A DNA stretch of 7,837 nucleotides from an uncultured Collinsella sp. (GCA_900545555.1 UQZI01000089.1:1-7837); one strand, 5' to 3'. Shown: positions 1 through 6,867, counted from the stretch's first letter. The notes: a model not told the origin generated them from the sequence alone. A program made the numbers and translations.

Positions 1-1274
1 TTCGGATCGTGGCTGCCGATGACGGCGTCATGCCTAAGACCATCGAGTCCATCAACCACGCCAAGGCCGCCGGCGTACCCATCGTCGTCGCCGTCAACAA
101 GATCGATAAGCCGGGCGCCAACCCCGACCGCGTGCGCCAGGAGCTCACCGAGTACGGCGTCATCCCCGAGGAGTGGGGCGGACAGAACATGTTCGTCAAC
201 ATCTCGGCCAAGCAGAAGATCGGTATCGACGACCTGCTCGAGACCGTGCTGCTCCAGGCCGACGTGCTCGAGCTCAAGGCCAACCCCGACACCTTTGCCT
301 CCGGTAACGTCCTCGAGGCTAAGCTCGACAAGGGCCGCGGTTCGGTCGCTACCGTGCTGGTGACCCGCGGTACCCTGCACGTGGGCGATACGCTGGTCGC
401 CGGCCTTACCTACGGCCGCGTCCGCGCCATGCTCGATCCCAAGGGCAACGCCGTCACCGAGGCCGGCCCCTCCGATGCCGTCGAGATCTTGGGCCTGCAG
501 TCCGTGCCCAACGCCGGTGACGAGTTCCGCGTGTTCGAGGACGAGCGCGAGGCTCGCGCTCTGGCCGATGAGCGCTCGCTCAAGGCTCGTATCGAGGAGC
601 AGAGCCGCGTGAAGCACGTCACGCTCGAGAACCTCTTCGAGACGATCGCCGACGCCGAGGTCAAGGAGCTCAACCTGATCATCAAGGCCGACGTCCAGGG
701 TTCCATCGAGGCCCTTCAGGACTCGCTCGACAAGATGGATCAGTCCGAGGTCCGCATCAACACGATCCACTCCGCCGTCGGTGCCATCAACGAGACCGAC
801 GTCGTCCTGGCCGACGCCTCCAACGCCATCATCATTGGCTTTGGCGTGCGTCCCGACGGCAAGGCCCGCTCCGCCGCCGAGCGCGAGGGCGTCGAGATCC
901 GTTGCTACGACGTTATCTACAAGTGCCTCGAGGAGCTCGACGCCGCCCGTATCGGCATGCTCAAGCCCACGGAGGTCGAGGTCTCCACGGGTACCGCTAC
1001 CGTCCTGGACACCTTCAAGGTGCCCAAAGTCGGTATCGCCGCCGGTGTCCGCGTGGAGGAGGGCGAGATCGCCGCGACCGATTCCGTGCGCCTGGTGCGT
1101 GACGGCATTGTGGTCTTCAACGGCAAGATCGCCTCGATGCGCCACTACAAGGACGAGGCCAAGAGCCTTAAGAGCGGTTCCGAGGGCGGCATTGGCCTGG
1201 AGAACTTCCAGGACATCAAGCCCGGCGACCAGATCGAGGGTTATCGTATCGACCAGGTTGCCCGTACCGAGTAG
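1..1274 (+). CDS. infB: Translation initiation factor IF-2, 3' part (5' end outside window)
   Basis: IF2 is the GTPase that brings fMet-tRNA to the 30S P site and promotes 50S joining. The fragment enters the G domain just after the G3 region: it reads VAADDGVMPKT, the G4 motif NKID (96-107) and the G5 motif SAK (204-212). Domain II, a beta barrel, follows at about 300-560 (GNVLEAKLDKGRG). Domain III/C1 lies at about 610-930 and includes the conserved KADVQGS stretch at 684. The fMet-tRNA-binding C2 barrel runs from about 960 to the TAG at 1272-1274 (GIGLENFQDIKPGD). The reading frame starts at base 3; the GTG at 9 is an internal codon, not a start. Two points look odd: the first visible codon is Arg where a hydrophobic strand residue is usual, and the C2 motif normally written ECGI is EGGI here (1182-1193). 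rbfA starts 11 nt after the stop, so the two are surely co-transcribed. Identity is secure. Confidence 0.98.
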   Translation, partial: RIVAADDGVMPKTIESINHAKAAGVPIVVAVNKIDKPGANPDRVRQELTEYGVIPEEWGGQNMFVNISAKQKIGIDDLLETVLLQADVLELKANPDTFASGNVLEAKLDKGRGSVATVLVTRGTLHVGDTLVAGLTYGRVRAMLDPKGNAVTEAGPSDAVEILGLQSVPNAGDEFRVFEDEREARALADERSLKARIEEQSRVKHVTLENLFETIADAEVKELNLIIKADVQGSIEALQDSLDKMDQSEVRINTIHSAVGAINETDVVLADASNAIIIGFGVRPDGKARSAAEREGVEIRCYDVIYKCLEELDAARIGMLKPTEVEVSTGTATVLDTFKVPKVGIAAGVRVEEGEIAATDSVRLVRDGIVVFNGKIASMRHYKDEAKSLKSGSEGGIGLENFQDIKPGDQIEGYRIDQVARTE

Positions 1275-1278
1275 GGGG
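1274..1278 (+). promoter_or_regulatory. Ribosome binding site of rbfA
   Basis: A GGGGG run begins on the last base of the infB stop codon and ends 7 nt before the rbfA ATG at 1286. It would pair with the CCUCC anti-Shine-Dalgarno through a central G-U wobble. Its contact with the infB stop suggests that ribosomes finishing infB can reinitiate on rbfA. Confidence 0.6.
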
Positions 1279-1285
1279 TAGCGCT

Positions 1286-1696
1286 ATGAAGCAAACGCAG
1301 GCAACCCGCCGTCTGGGCGAGCAGCTTCGCGAGAAGCTCGGTTATATCCTGCTCTTTGAGGTTTCCGATCCGCGTCTCGACCTGGTCACCCTGACCGCGG
1401 TCGAGGTCGCGGTGGACCGTTCGTTCGCGCGCGTGTACGTGTCGTGCGATGCGAGCCGCTATGATGAGGTCATGGAGGCGCTTGCCAGCGCCAAGGGCCG
1501 TATTCGCAGTCTGTTGGCTCGCTCGCTCGATTGGCGCGTCACGCCCGAGCTCGATTTTCGCATCGATCGCTCGACCGATGAGGCCGAGCGCATCACGCGT
1601 GCGCTGGAAAACGTTCCGGCCACGCTTGCGATCGAAAAGGACGAGGACGGCTACCCAATTGCGGATGCCGCCCAGGAGGCAGCTTTAGATGACTAA
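1286..1696 (+). CDS. rbfA: Ribosome-binding factor A (30S maturation factor)
   Basis: RbfA is a small cytoplasmic protein that binds the 30S subunit, assists late 16S rRNA 5'-end processing and maturation, and in several bacteria supports cold adaptation. The product has 136 residues, normal for the family. The single KH-like fold is visible: an N-terminal helix (RLGEQLREKLGYIL), the signature SDPRL near residues 27-31, the strand LVTLTAVEVAVD, the strand ARVYVS, the helix with the SAKGRIR turn typical of the RbfA KH motif, and the final strand TPELDFRID. The tail from about residue 115 is acidic and probably flexible. The ATG at 1286 is well placed behind a GGGGG site and gives the expected N-terminus. 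Position directly after infB is the classic arrangement. The 3' end overlaps the next gene by 8 nt, consistent with translational coupling. Confidence 0.96.
   Translation: MKQTQATRRLGEQLREKLGYILLFEVSDPRLDLVTLTAVEVAVDRSFARVYVSCDASRYDEVMEALASAKGRIRSLLARSLDWRVTPELDFRIDRSTDEAERITRALENVPATLAIEKDEDGYPIADAAQEAALDD
1674..1679 (+). promoter_or_regulatory. Shine-Dalgarno AGGAGG for the nrnA-like gene
   Basis: A perfect AGGAGG lies inside the end of rbfA, 9 nt before the ATG at 1689. It is the strongest ribosome binding site in the window. It fixes the start of the downstream gene inside the rbfA coding region, in a different frame. Confidence 0.8.
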
Positions 1697-2732
1697 TTCC
1701 GCCGACCTCGCCTCGTGCGAGTCTGCAGATATTAAACGACGCATCCTTGAGCTCATCGAGGATGCGTCCTCCATTGCAATCTCGGGTCACACCTCTCCCG
1801 ACGGCGATGCCTTGGGCTCCGTGTTGGGCCTGGGCCTTTCGCTTATGAAGGTGTTCCCCGATAAGGACATCGCCCTGCTGCTGGCAGATGACGATCCCGT
1901 TCCGCGCATCTACCGTTTTATGGAGGGCTCCGATCTGTTGGTGCCGGCATCTACCTACACCGGCAACCCGGACCTGTTCATCTCGGTGGACGTGCCGGTC
2001 GTCGAGCGCCTCAATAACTCCGCCGAGGTGTTGCGTCGTTCGGCCCACGTGGCGTGCTTTGACCATCATCCGGCACGCGAGGAGTTTGCCGAGGTCAGCC
2101 TCAGGTGCGTCAATGCCGCTGCTTGTGCCATGATCATCGACCGCTTTTTGGCCGATTGCGGCATCACCGCAAGCGACAGCATCGCCACCTGCCTGCTGTG
2201 CGGCCTGGTCACCGACACCGGTCGTTTTCAGTATCAGAACGCCGACGCCGCCGCGTTTCATGCCGCCTCGCGCCTGGTGGCGCACGGTGCCGATCCGGCG
2301 CGCGTCGCGCTCGAGGTCTACCAGAGCATGCCTGTCGAGTTTCTGCACCTCAAGTCCATCGTCATGGGTCGCATCAAGACGGTCGCGCACGGGCGCGTGG
2401 CGTATAGCTACGCGTACGAGAGCGACCTTAAGGAATGCGGCGTCACCTCGGATGAGTGCGACGGCCTGGTCGATGTGGTGCGCTCGGTGATGGGCGTCGA
2501 GGTGTGCCTGTTCCTTAAGGGCATCGAGGGCGATACCAAGGTGCGCGGCAACCTGCGCTCCAAGGGCGACCTCAACGTGTCCGAGATCGCTGCTGCCTTT
2601 GGCGGAGGCGGACATCCCGCTGCCGCCGGTTTCTCCAACAACGGAACGATTCTCGAGACGCTCACCGTGGCACTTCCCATGCTGGCCGAACTGGTAGGGG
2701 AGGATCCCGCTTCGGTGACCGTCGAGCTTTAA
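1689..2732 (+). CDS. nrnA: DHH/DHHA1 family phosphoesterase, NrnA-like oligoribonuclease / pAp phosphatase
   Basis: This is a 347-residue cytoplasmic enzyme of the DHH superfamily, the usual length for NrnA. The family degrades nanoRNAs (2-5 nt) from their ends and often dephosphorylates pAp; some actinobacterial members also hydrolyse cyclic-dinucleotide products such as pApA. Metal-binding motifs are intact: motif I SPDGDALGS (residues 36-44), a motif II Asp at D101 with R107, motif III DHH at 125-127, and motif IV TDTGRF around D176. The C-terminal DHHA1 substrate-binding domain ends with the glycine-rich GGGGHPAAAG loop (residues 305-314, bases 2601-2630). The start is set by AGGAGG at 1674-1679; the gene overlaps rbfA by 8 nt. 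Location between rbfA and truB is widely conserved in actinobacteria and Firmicutes and supports a role in RNA turnover. Which substrate dominates (nanoRNA, pAp or linear dinucleotide) cannot be read from the sequence. Confidence 0.9.
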   Translation: MTNSADLASCESADIKRRILELIEDASSIAISGHTSPDGDALGSVLGLGLSLMKVFPDKDIALLLADDDPVPRIYRFMEGSDLLVPASTYTGNPDLFISVDVPVVERLNNSAEVLRRSAHVACFDHHPAREEFAEVSLRCVNAAACAMIIDRFLADCGITASDSIATCLLCGLVTDTGRFQYQNADAAAFHAASRLVAHGADPARVALEVYQSMPVEFLHLKSIVMGRIKTVAHGRVAYSYAYESDLKECGVTSDECDGLVDVVRSVMGVEVCLFLKGIEGDTKVRGNLRSKGDLNVSEIAAAFGGGGHPAAAGFSNNGTILETLTVALPMLAELVGEDPASVTVEL

Positions 2733-2738
2733 CTTTTT

Positions 2739-2744
2739 GGATGG
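2739..2744 (+). promoter_or_regulatory. Weak ribosome binding region of truB
   Basis: The 15-nt gap after nrnA contains TTTTTGGATGG. GGA at 2739-2741 sits 6 nt before the truB ATG at 2748 and is the only Shine-Dalgarno-like element. An out-of-frame ATG at 2741 lies within it. Initiation is probably modest and may depend on ribosomes arriving from the upstream gene. Confidence 0.4.
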
Positions 2745-2747
2745 TAC

Positions 2748-3680
2748 ATGGCTCGTCGTACGCCTTCTCAACTGAATATGCTGCTCGCCGTCGATAAGCC
2801 GGTGGGCTGCACGTCCCACGATGTGGTTTCGCAATGCCGGCGCGCCCTCCATGAGCGGCGCGTCGGCCATGCCGGCACGCTCGACCCCATGGCATCGGGT
2901 GTCATGGTGGTGGGTGTGGGCCAGGCCACCCGTCTGCTGGGCATGCTAACCCTCGATACCAAAAGCTATGTCGCCGACATCTCGTTTGGCGCCGAGACCA
3001 ATACCGATGATGCGGAGGGTGAGGCGGTCCGCACGGTGGCTATTGCCAACGAGCTGCGCGATCCTGCCTATGCCCGTGAGCGCTTGGCCGCTATGCTGGG
3101 TCCGCAGATGCAGGTGCCGCCGGCGTTTTCGGCTATCTCGGTCAATGGCGTTCGCGCCTACAAGTCTGCTCGCGAGGGCAATGCGGTGGACCTACCTCCG
3201 CGCCCCGTCGAGGTCTATGCCGCCGGCCTGATCGCCGTGGGCGGCGAAGGTGATACGTGTGTGTGGACCGTGGCGTTCTCGGTGAGCAAGGGCACCTATA
3301 TCCGTGCGCTCGCTCGCGACTTGGGCCGCGCCTGCGAGAGCGCCGCGCACATTTCCGCGCTGCGCCGCACGGCCTCCGGTGTTGTTTCCATTGGCGCCTG
3401 TCATGCGGTCGAGGAGCTTTCTCCCGAGTCCGCGCCTGGCTTTGCCCTGGATCCCATTGCGGCCCTGGGCGCCACGCGTGTTGACTTGCCTGGCAATCTT
3501 GCCGATGACCTGCTCTGCGGCCGACGCATTCCCGTTGAGCGTGCGCTTGCCGATTTCGATGCTTCGAAAGCGCCGTTTGCGCTGGTGCTCGATGGGGGAC
3601 TCAAGGCGCTCGCCCGCATCGAAAGTGGCCGCTTTGTCATGGAGCACGTGTTTCCGCAGGCAATCGGCGGTGTTCGATGA
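2748..3680 (+). CDS. truB: tRNA pseudouridine(55) synthase
   Basis: TruB isomerises U55 to pseudouridine in the T-arm of nearly all tRNAs and also acts as a tRNA folding chaperone. The product has 310 residues, the standard size. The N-terminal VDKPVGCTSHDVV segment (residues 15-27) is followed by the catalytic motif GHAGTLDPMASGV, in which Asp46 (bases 2883-2885) is the expected nucleophile. The SYVADISFGAETNTDD segment carries the conserved active-site Tyr. Further motifs are QVPPAFSAISVNG and SKGTYIRALARDLG, with the SALRRTASG segment after them. The last 70 or so residues are the C-terminal domain that helps bind RNA and vary most in the family. A start at Met11 (2778) is possible, but it has no ribosome binding site. 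The gene begins 15 nt after nrnA and its TGA is embedded in the ribF start (ATGA). No rpsO follows, unlike the enterobacterial truB-rpsO-pnp order. Confidence 0.96.
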   Translation: MARRTPSQLNMLLAVDKPVGCTSHDVVSQCRRALHERRVGHAGTLDPMASGVMVVGVGQATRLLGMLTLDTKSYVADISFGAETNTDDAEGEAVRTVAIANELRDPAYARERLAAMLGPQMQVPPAFSAISVNGVRAYKSAREGNAVDLPPRPVEVYAAGLIAVGGEGDTCVWTVAFSVSKGTYIRALARDLGRACESAAHISALRRTASGVVSIGACHAVEELSPESAPGFALDPIAALGATRVDLPGNLADDLLCGRRIPVERALADFDASKAPFALVLDGGLKALARIESGRFVMEHVFPQAIGGVR

Positions 3681-4684
3681 TGTTGTCCGCTCGCGAGCTC
3701 GCGCGTATCTTTTTTGAAGGCGAGTCGGACGAGGCTCGCATCGTTGCTGCCGATGCATTTGATGAGTGCGAGCACTTGGGTGCTGCCTCGATCGCCATTG
3801 GCGTGTTCGATGGCGTTCACCGTGGACACCGGGAACTCATCAAAGCGCTTGTCCGTGATGCCCGTGCCCATGGCTGCAAGGCGGTCGTGGTCACTTTCGA
3901 TCCCGATCCGGACGTTGTGGTGAGTCCTTCGCCCGCTCAAAAATTGATGACGACGGCCGACCGTCTACATGCCTTGGCTCAGACCGGGGTCGATGCGGTG
4001 GTGGCCGTTCCCTTTACGCCTGAGGTTGCGGCACTCGACCATGTTGCTTTTCTCTCGCTGGTGTCGCGTCTGGTCGACATTCGTTCGATTCGCGTTGGCA
4101 GCGACTTTAGGCTGGGTCGTGGCGGTGCTTCTGGTGTTGCCGAGATGCGCGCCTGGGGTGCCGAGCGCGGCGTTGACGTATACGGGCACGACCTGCTTTG
4201 CGAGGGCGGTGAGGCCATTTGCGCCACCCGCATTCGTCATGAGCTGGGACAGGGCCATGTGGAGCTTGCTGCTGAGTTGCTCGGCCGCCCGTATATGCTG
4301 CGTGGCGGTGTTATTCGTGGCCGTCACGAGGGTTCTGACATGGGCTTTCCCACGGCTAACCTGCAGGTTCCCGACGGCATTCAGGTGCCTGCCGATGGCG
4401 TGTATGAGGGCCTGGTGCTCGTTGATGACACCGTATGGCCTGCTGCCGTTAACGTCGGCCTGCCGCCGACGTATGCCGACGATGCCGCTTCATCGCATCT
4501 CGAGGCTAACTTAATTGGTTATACGGGCGACCTGTACGGCGCTTCCGTTTCGCTGGCGTTTACGCGCTGGCTGCGTCCCTCGCGTGTGTTCGATTCGCTG
4601 GATGAGTTGATTGCGACCGTCGAGGGTAATATCGAGGACATTCGTCACAACTTGGGTGAGCAGGGGGTGGGCATCCGTGATTAG
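3677..4684 (+). CDS. ribF: Bifunctional riboflavin kinase / FAD synthetase
   Basis: RibF phosphorylates riboflavin to FMN and then adenylylates FMN to FAD, supplying flavin cofactors in the cytosol. The product has 335 residues. The N-terminal nucleotidyltransferase half shows GVFDGVHRGH (residues 42-51), the HxGH-type adenylyl-transfer motif, then VVTFDPDP (71-78), VGSDFRLGRGG (140-150) and ATRIR (183-187; usually SSTRIR). The C-terminal riboflavin kinase half opens with LLGRPYMLRG and has the GFPTAN motif (223-228), whose Thr and Asn bind Mg-ATP. About 35 residues precede the first strand, slightly more than usual. Two adjacent ATG codons, 3677 and 3680, could start translation. The first gives a 4-nt ATGA overlap with truB and is preferred, with a weak GGCGG 6 nt upstream; coupling to truB is likely. 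Codon choice is less biased than in infB or rpoD, as expected for a less abundant enzyme. truB-ribF adjacency is common in bacteria. Confidence 0.95.
   Translation: MMLSARELARIFFEGESDEARIVAADAFDECEHLGAASIAIGVFDGVHRGHRELIKALVRDARAHGCKAVVVTFDPDPDVVVSPSPAQKLMTTADRLHALAQTGVDAVVAVPFTPEVAALDHVAFLSLVSRLVDIRSIRVGSDFRLGRGGASGVAEMRAWGAERGVDVYGHDLLCEGGEAICATRIRHELGQGHVELAAELLGRPYMLRGGVIRGRHEGSDMGFPTANLQVPDGIQVPADGVYEGLVLVDDTVWPAAVNVGLPPTYADDAASSHLEANLIGYTGDLYGASVSLAFTRWLRPSRVFDSLDELIATVEGNIEDIRHNLGEQGVGIRD
4662..4667 (+). promoter_or_regulatory. Shine-Dalgarno of dnaG inside ribF
   Basis: AGGGGG lies 9 nt before the GTG at 4677 and is inside the last codons of ribF. It decides the dnaG start in favour of this GTG over the TTG at 4611, which would begin 74 nt inside ribF and add 22 residues unlike any primase N-terminus. 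Confidence 0.65.
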
Positions 4685-6785
4685 CGATGAGGAAAAAGAC
4701 CAGGTACGCGCTGCGTCCGACCTAGTTGCCATCGTGCAGGAAACGGTTGAGCTCAAGCCCCGCGGCCATGAGTTTTGGGGCTGCTGCCCCTTTCATGGCG
4801 AAAAGACTCCGTCCTTCCACATTATTCCCGCCACGCAGGTGTGGCATTGCTTTGGCTGCGGCGAGGGTGGCGACGTCTTCACCTATATCATGAAGCGCGA
4901 GAACCTGAGCTTTCCCGAGTCAATCCGTTATTTGGCCGATCGTGCAGGTATTGAGCTGCACGACACCGGAGATCGCCGCGAGCGCGGTACCAAGCGTGCC
5001 CGCATCTACGATCTGTGTGCCGAGACCGCCCAGTTCTACCACACCATGCTTATGCGCGGTAAGGATGGCCGTCCACGTGAGTACTTTGCCAGCCGCGGCA
5101 TGGGTGGCGACGTCTGCCGCCGCTACTGCCTGGGCTTTGCGCCGGGTCGTAATATGCTGGTGGCTCATCTGTCGCAGGCGGGCTTTACTCCGCAGGAGAT
5201 GATCGACGCCAACGTTGCCGTGAGTCGAGGGCGCGGGCAGCTTGCCGACCGCTTCTACGACCGCGTGATGTTCCCCATCTTTGACGAGCAGGGTCACAAC
5301 ATCGCCTTTGGCGGTCGCATCATGGGTGACGGCCAACCCAAGTACCTCAACACCGCCGAGACGAGCGTGTTTCATAAAAAGCGAAACCTCTACGGCTTTA
5401 ATTGGGCCAAGGAGTTTATCGTCGCGCAGGATACCGCCATCGTGGTAGAGGGCTATACCGACTGCATCGCCTGTTGGGAGGCGGGGATTAAAAACGTTGT
5501 CGCTACGCTGGGCACCGCGCTCACGGAGCATCACGTCAAGACGCTCACCCGCTTTGCCAAGCGCATCGTGTATATGTTTGACGGCGATGCCGCGGGCCAG
5601 AAGGCCGCCCGTCGCGCGATTCAGTTTATCGAGCAGGATTCGATGGACCTGCGCTGCGTGGTGCTGCCTGACGGCAACGATCCCATGGAGTTCATCACGG
5701 CCCACGGCGGAGAGGAGCTGCAGAAACGCATTGACGCCGCCGAGCCGCTCATGGACTTCGTGTACCGTTCGCTGCAGGAGTCGAGCGACATCACCACGCC
5801 GGGCGGTCGCGCCAAGGCGCTGGAGGATGCGCTCACGCTCATCTATCCGCTTCGTGACAGCTATATGATCGATACGTACTTTATCCAGATTGCCGATCTG
5901 CTGGGTTTGGATTTGGAGACCGTGCGTGCGAGCTCGGGCCGTGTGTTTCGCGATGTCGCCAAGCGCGAGGATGCGGAACGACGTCGTGAGCAGAGCTTTG
6001 AGCGCCAGCGGGCACAGGCTGAGCGGTCCGGCGGGACGGGCAGTCGGGCGTCGAGTTCTCGCGATGCCGGTCGCGGCGCTTGGGCATCGGGCGCGACGCC
6101 GTCGGTGTCCGCGCCGGTCGAGGAAGAGCCGTACGACTACGTCCCGCTCGATGCCTACGGTGCCGCGCCCGTGGAGGTCGTTGACGACTTGCCGCCGATC
6201 GATGTGCCTGATGGTATGGGTGCTGTGCCTGTGACTGATGGTTCGGGCGCTCCGGCTGCGGCGGCGCCGATGGTTCTTACTGATCTTGAGCGCAAGTCCT
6301 TGGCAGGGGAGCGCGAGCTGTTGACGATGCTCACGAGCTACCCCGACCTGTTCCGCACGTATGCCGACCGCATCTGCTCTATCGAGTGGGTTGACCCACG
6401 TCACGAGTCCATCGCATGGGCCGTTCTGGCAACGCCGCCGGGAACCGATCCTGCAGCCTGCATGGATGCGGCGCGCTCGGTGTGTCCCGAGGCGGCAACG
6501 CTTGTGAGTGCCGGGCGCATCTCGGCGACGAGCAAGCACCCCACCGAGACGAACATCGTGTTCATGCTCGATACGCTCGAGCTCTACACCATCAAGCGCC
6601 GCATGCGTGCCGCACAGGCCAAGCTGCGCCAGGACCGTTCGCTCGATGATGAGGCCCGTCGCGCGCTGACCGTGCAGGCCGCGCAGGATTCGCAGCGTCA
6701 ACGCGAGCTGCAAAAGTCTATCGGCGGCGTGGCGGACCCGTTCCGTTTGATCGGTCTGGAGGCCGCAGGCACCGAACAGGCCTAG
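4677..6785 (+). CDS. dnaG: DNA primase DnaG with an expanded linker before the helicase-binding domain
   Basis: DnaG synthesises the short RNA primers for lagging-strand replication and acts with the DnaB helicase at the fork. From the GTG at 4677 the product has 702 residues, about 100 more than the common 580-640. The CHC2 zinc domain has ligands C37, H40, C58 and C61. The primase core includes the YDRVMFPI and FGGRIMGDGQPKYLN segments. The TOPRIM catalytic site has E258 and D262 (EGYTD), and D302 and D304 (DGDAAG), with D335 in the later DPME motif. Residues about 429-533 are a charged and then Gly/Ser/Ala/Pro-rich, acidic linker with no visible fold. Residues about 534-702 are a helical C-terminal region matching the DnaB-interacting domain, ending in a charged helical hairpin. 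The gene overlaps ribF by 8 nt and starts with GTG, so expression should follow ribF translation. No terminator separates it clearly from rpoD. Confidence 0.97.
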   Translation: MISDEEKDQVRAASDLVAIVQETVELKPRGHEFWGCCPFHGEKTPSFHIIPATQVWHCFGCGEGGDVFTYIMKRENLSFPESIRYLADRAGIELHDTGDRRERGTKRARIYDLCAETAQFYHTMLMRGKDGRPREYFASRGMGGDVCRRYCLGFAPGRNMLVAHLSQAGFTPQEMIDANVAVSRGRGQLADRFYDRVMFPIFDEQGHNIAFGGRIMGDGQPKYLNTAETSVFHKKRNLYGFNWAKEFIVAQDTAIVVEGYTDCIACWEAGIKNVVATLGTALTEHHVKTLTRFAKRIVYMFDGDAAGQKAARRAIQFIEQDSMDLRCVVLPDGNDPMEFITAHGGEELQKRIDAAEPLMDFVYRSLQESSDITTPGGRAKALEDALTLIYPLRDSYMIDTYFIQIADLLGLDLETVRASSGRVFRDVAKREDAERRREQSFERQRAQAERSGGTGSRASSSRDAGRGAWASGATPSVSAPVEEEPYDYVPLDAYGAAPVEVVDDLPPIDVPDGMGAVPVTDGSGAPAAAAPMVLTDLERKSLAGERELLTMLTSYPDLFRTYADRICSIEWVDPRHESIAWAVLATPPGTDPAACMDAARSVCPEAATLVSAGRISATSKHPTETNIVFMLDTLELYTIKRRMRAAQAKLRQDRSLDDEARRALTVQAAQDSQRQRELQKSIGGVADPFRLIGLEAAGTEQA
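5961..6275 (+). other. Low-complexity linker-coding segment within dnaG
   Basis: This part of dnaG encodes about 105 residues (429-533) between the TOPRIM core and the helicase-binding domain. It has three zones: a charged, probably helical stretch (KREDAERRREQ onward), a Gly/Ser/Arg/Ala zone (about 450-475), and a Pro- and acid-rich zone containing EEEPYDYVPLD and VEVVDDLPPIDVPDG. The frame stays open and codon use stays compatible with the gene, so it is coding and not an insertion scar. Disorder is inferred from composition. Confidence 0.7.
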
Positions 6786-6854
6786 ATGTTGTGGTCAACC
6801 AGCGTATTCTCGCCTATATCCAGTTCTCTTTTTGGGTATAGACGTCAATGTGTG

Positions 6855-6863
6855 TGCTAAAGT
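6855..6863 (+). promoter_or_regulatory. Candidate extended -10 promoter for rpoD
   Basis: TGCTAAAGT reads as an extended -10 element: TG, one base, then the hexamer TAAAGT, which keeps the most conserved first T, second A and last T of TATAAT. It is preceded by GTG, giving a TGTGn context. No good -35 is present at 16-19 nt; TTGGGT (6832-6837) is 20 nt away. Transcription would begin near 6870, giving a leader of about 26 nt. The call is by eye and modest. Confidence 0.4.
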
Positions 6864-6867
6864 ATTG

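Noticed and set aside
1593..2870. Long open frame on the minus strand (about 425 codons) opposite nrnA and truB
   Set aside because: It lies antisense to clearly conserved coding sequence, its translation is rich in His, Arg, Gly and Ala with no recognisable motif, and GC-rich codons with few A/T third positions routinely leave antisense frames free of stops.
3192..3758. Minus-strand frame spanning the truB-ribF junction
   Set aside because: It crosses two well-supported plus-strand genes, and its translation shows no family resemblance.
4611..4676. Longer dnaG reading from TTG at 4611
   Set aside because: It would overlap ribF by 74 nt and add 22 residues unlike primase N-termini. The GTG at 4677 has an AGGGGG site 9 nt upstream and gives the expected start just before the zinc domain.
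4920..6713. Long open frame on the minus strand (about 597 codons) opposite dnaG
   Set aside because: It is a shadow of the primase frame with no domain, no plausible ribosome binding site and a composition set by the dnaG codons. Its length alone is not evidence in DNA of this composition.
6788..6833. Intrinsic terminator after dnaG
   Set aside because: The GTTG/CAAC repeat is only 4 bp and the T-run is about 30 nt further on, so there is no stem directly followed by a T tract.
6832..6844. -35 elements TTGGGT (6832) or TAGACG (6839) for the rpoD promoter
   Set aside because: Spacing to the favoured -10 is 20 and 13 nt, outside the usual range, and the matches are poor. An extended -10 promoter does not need them.
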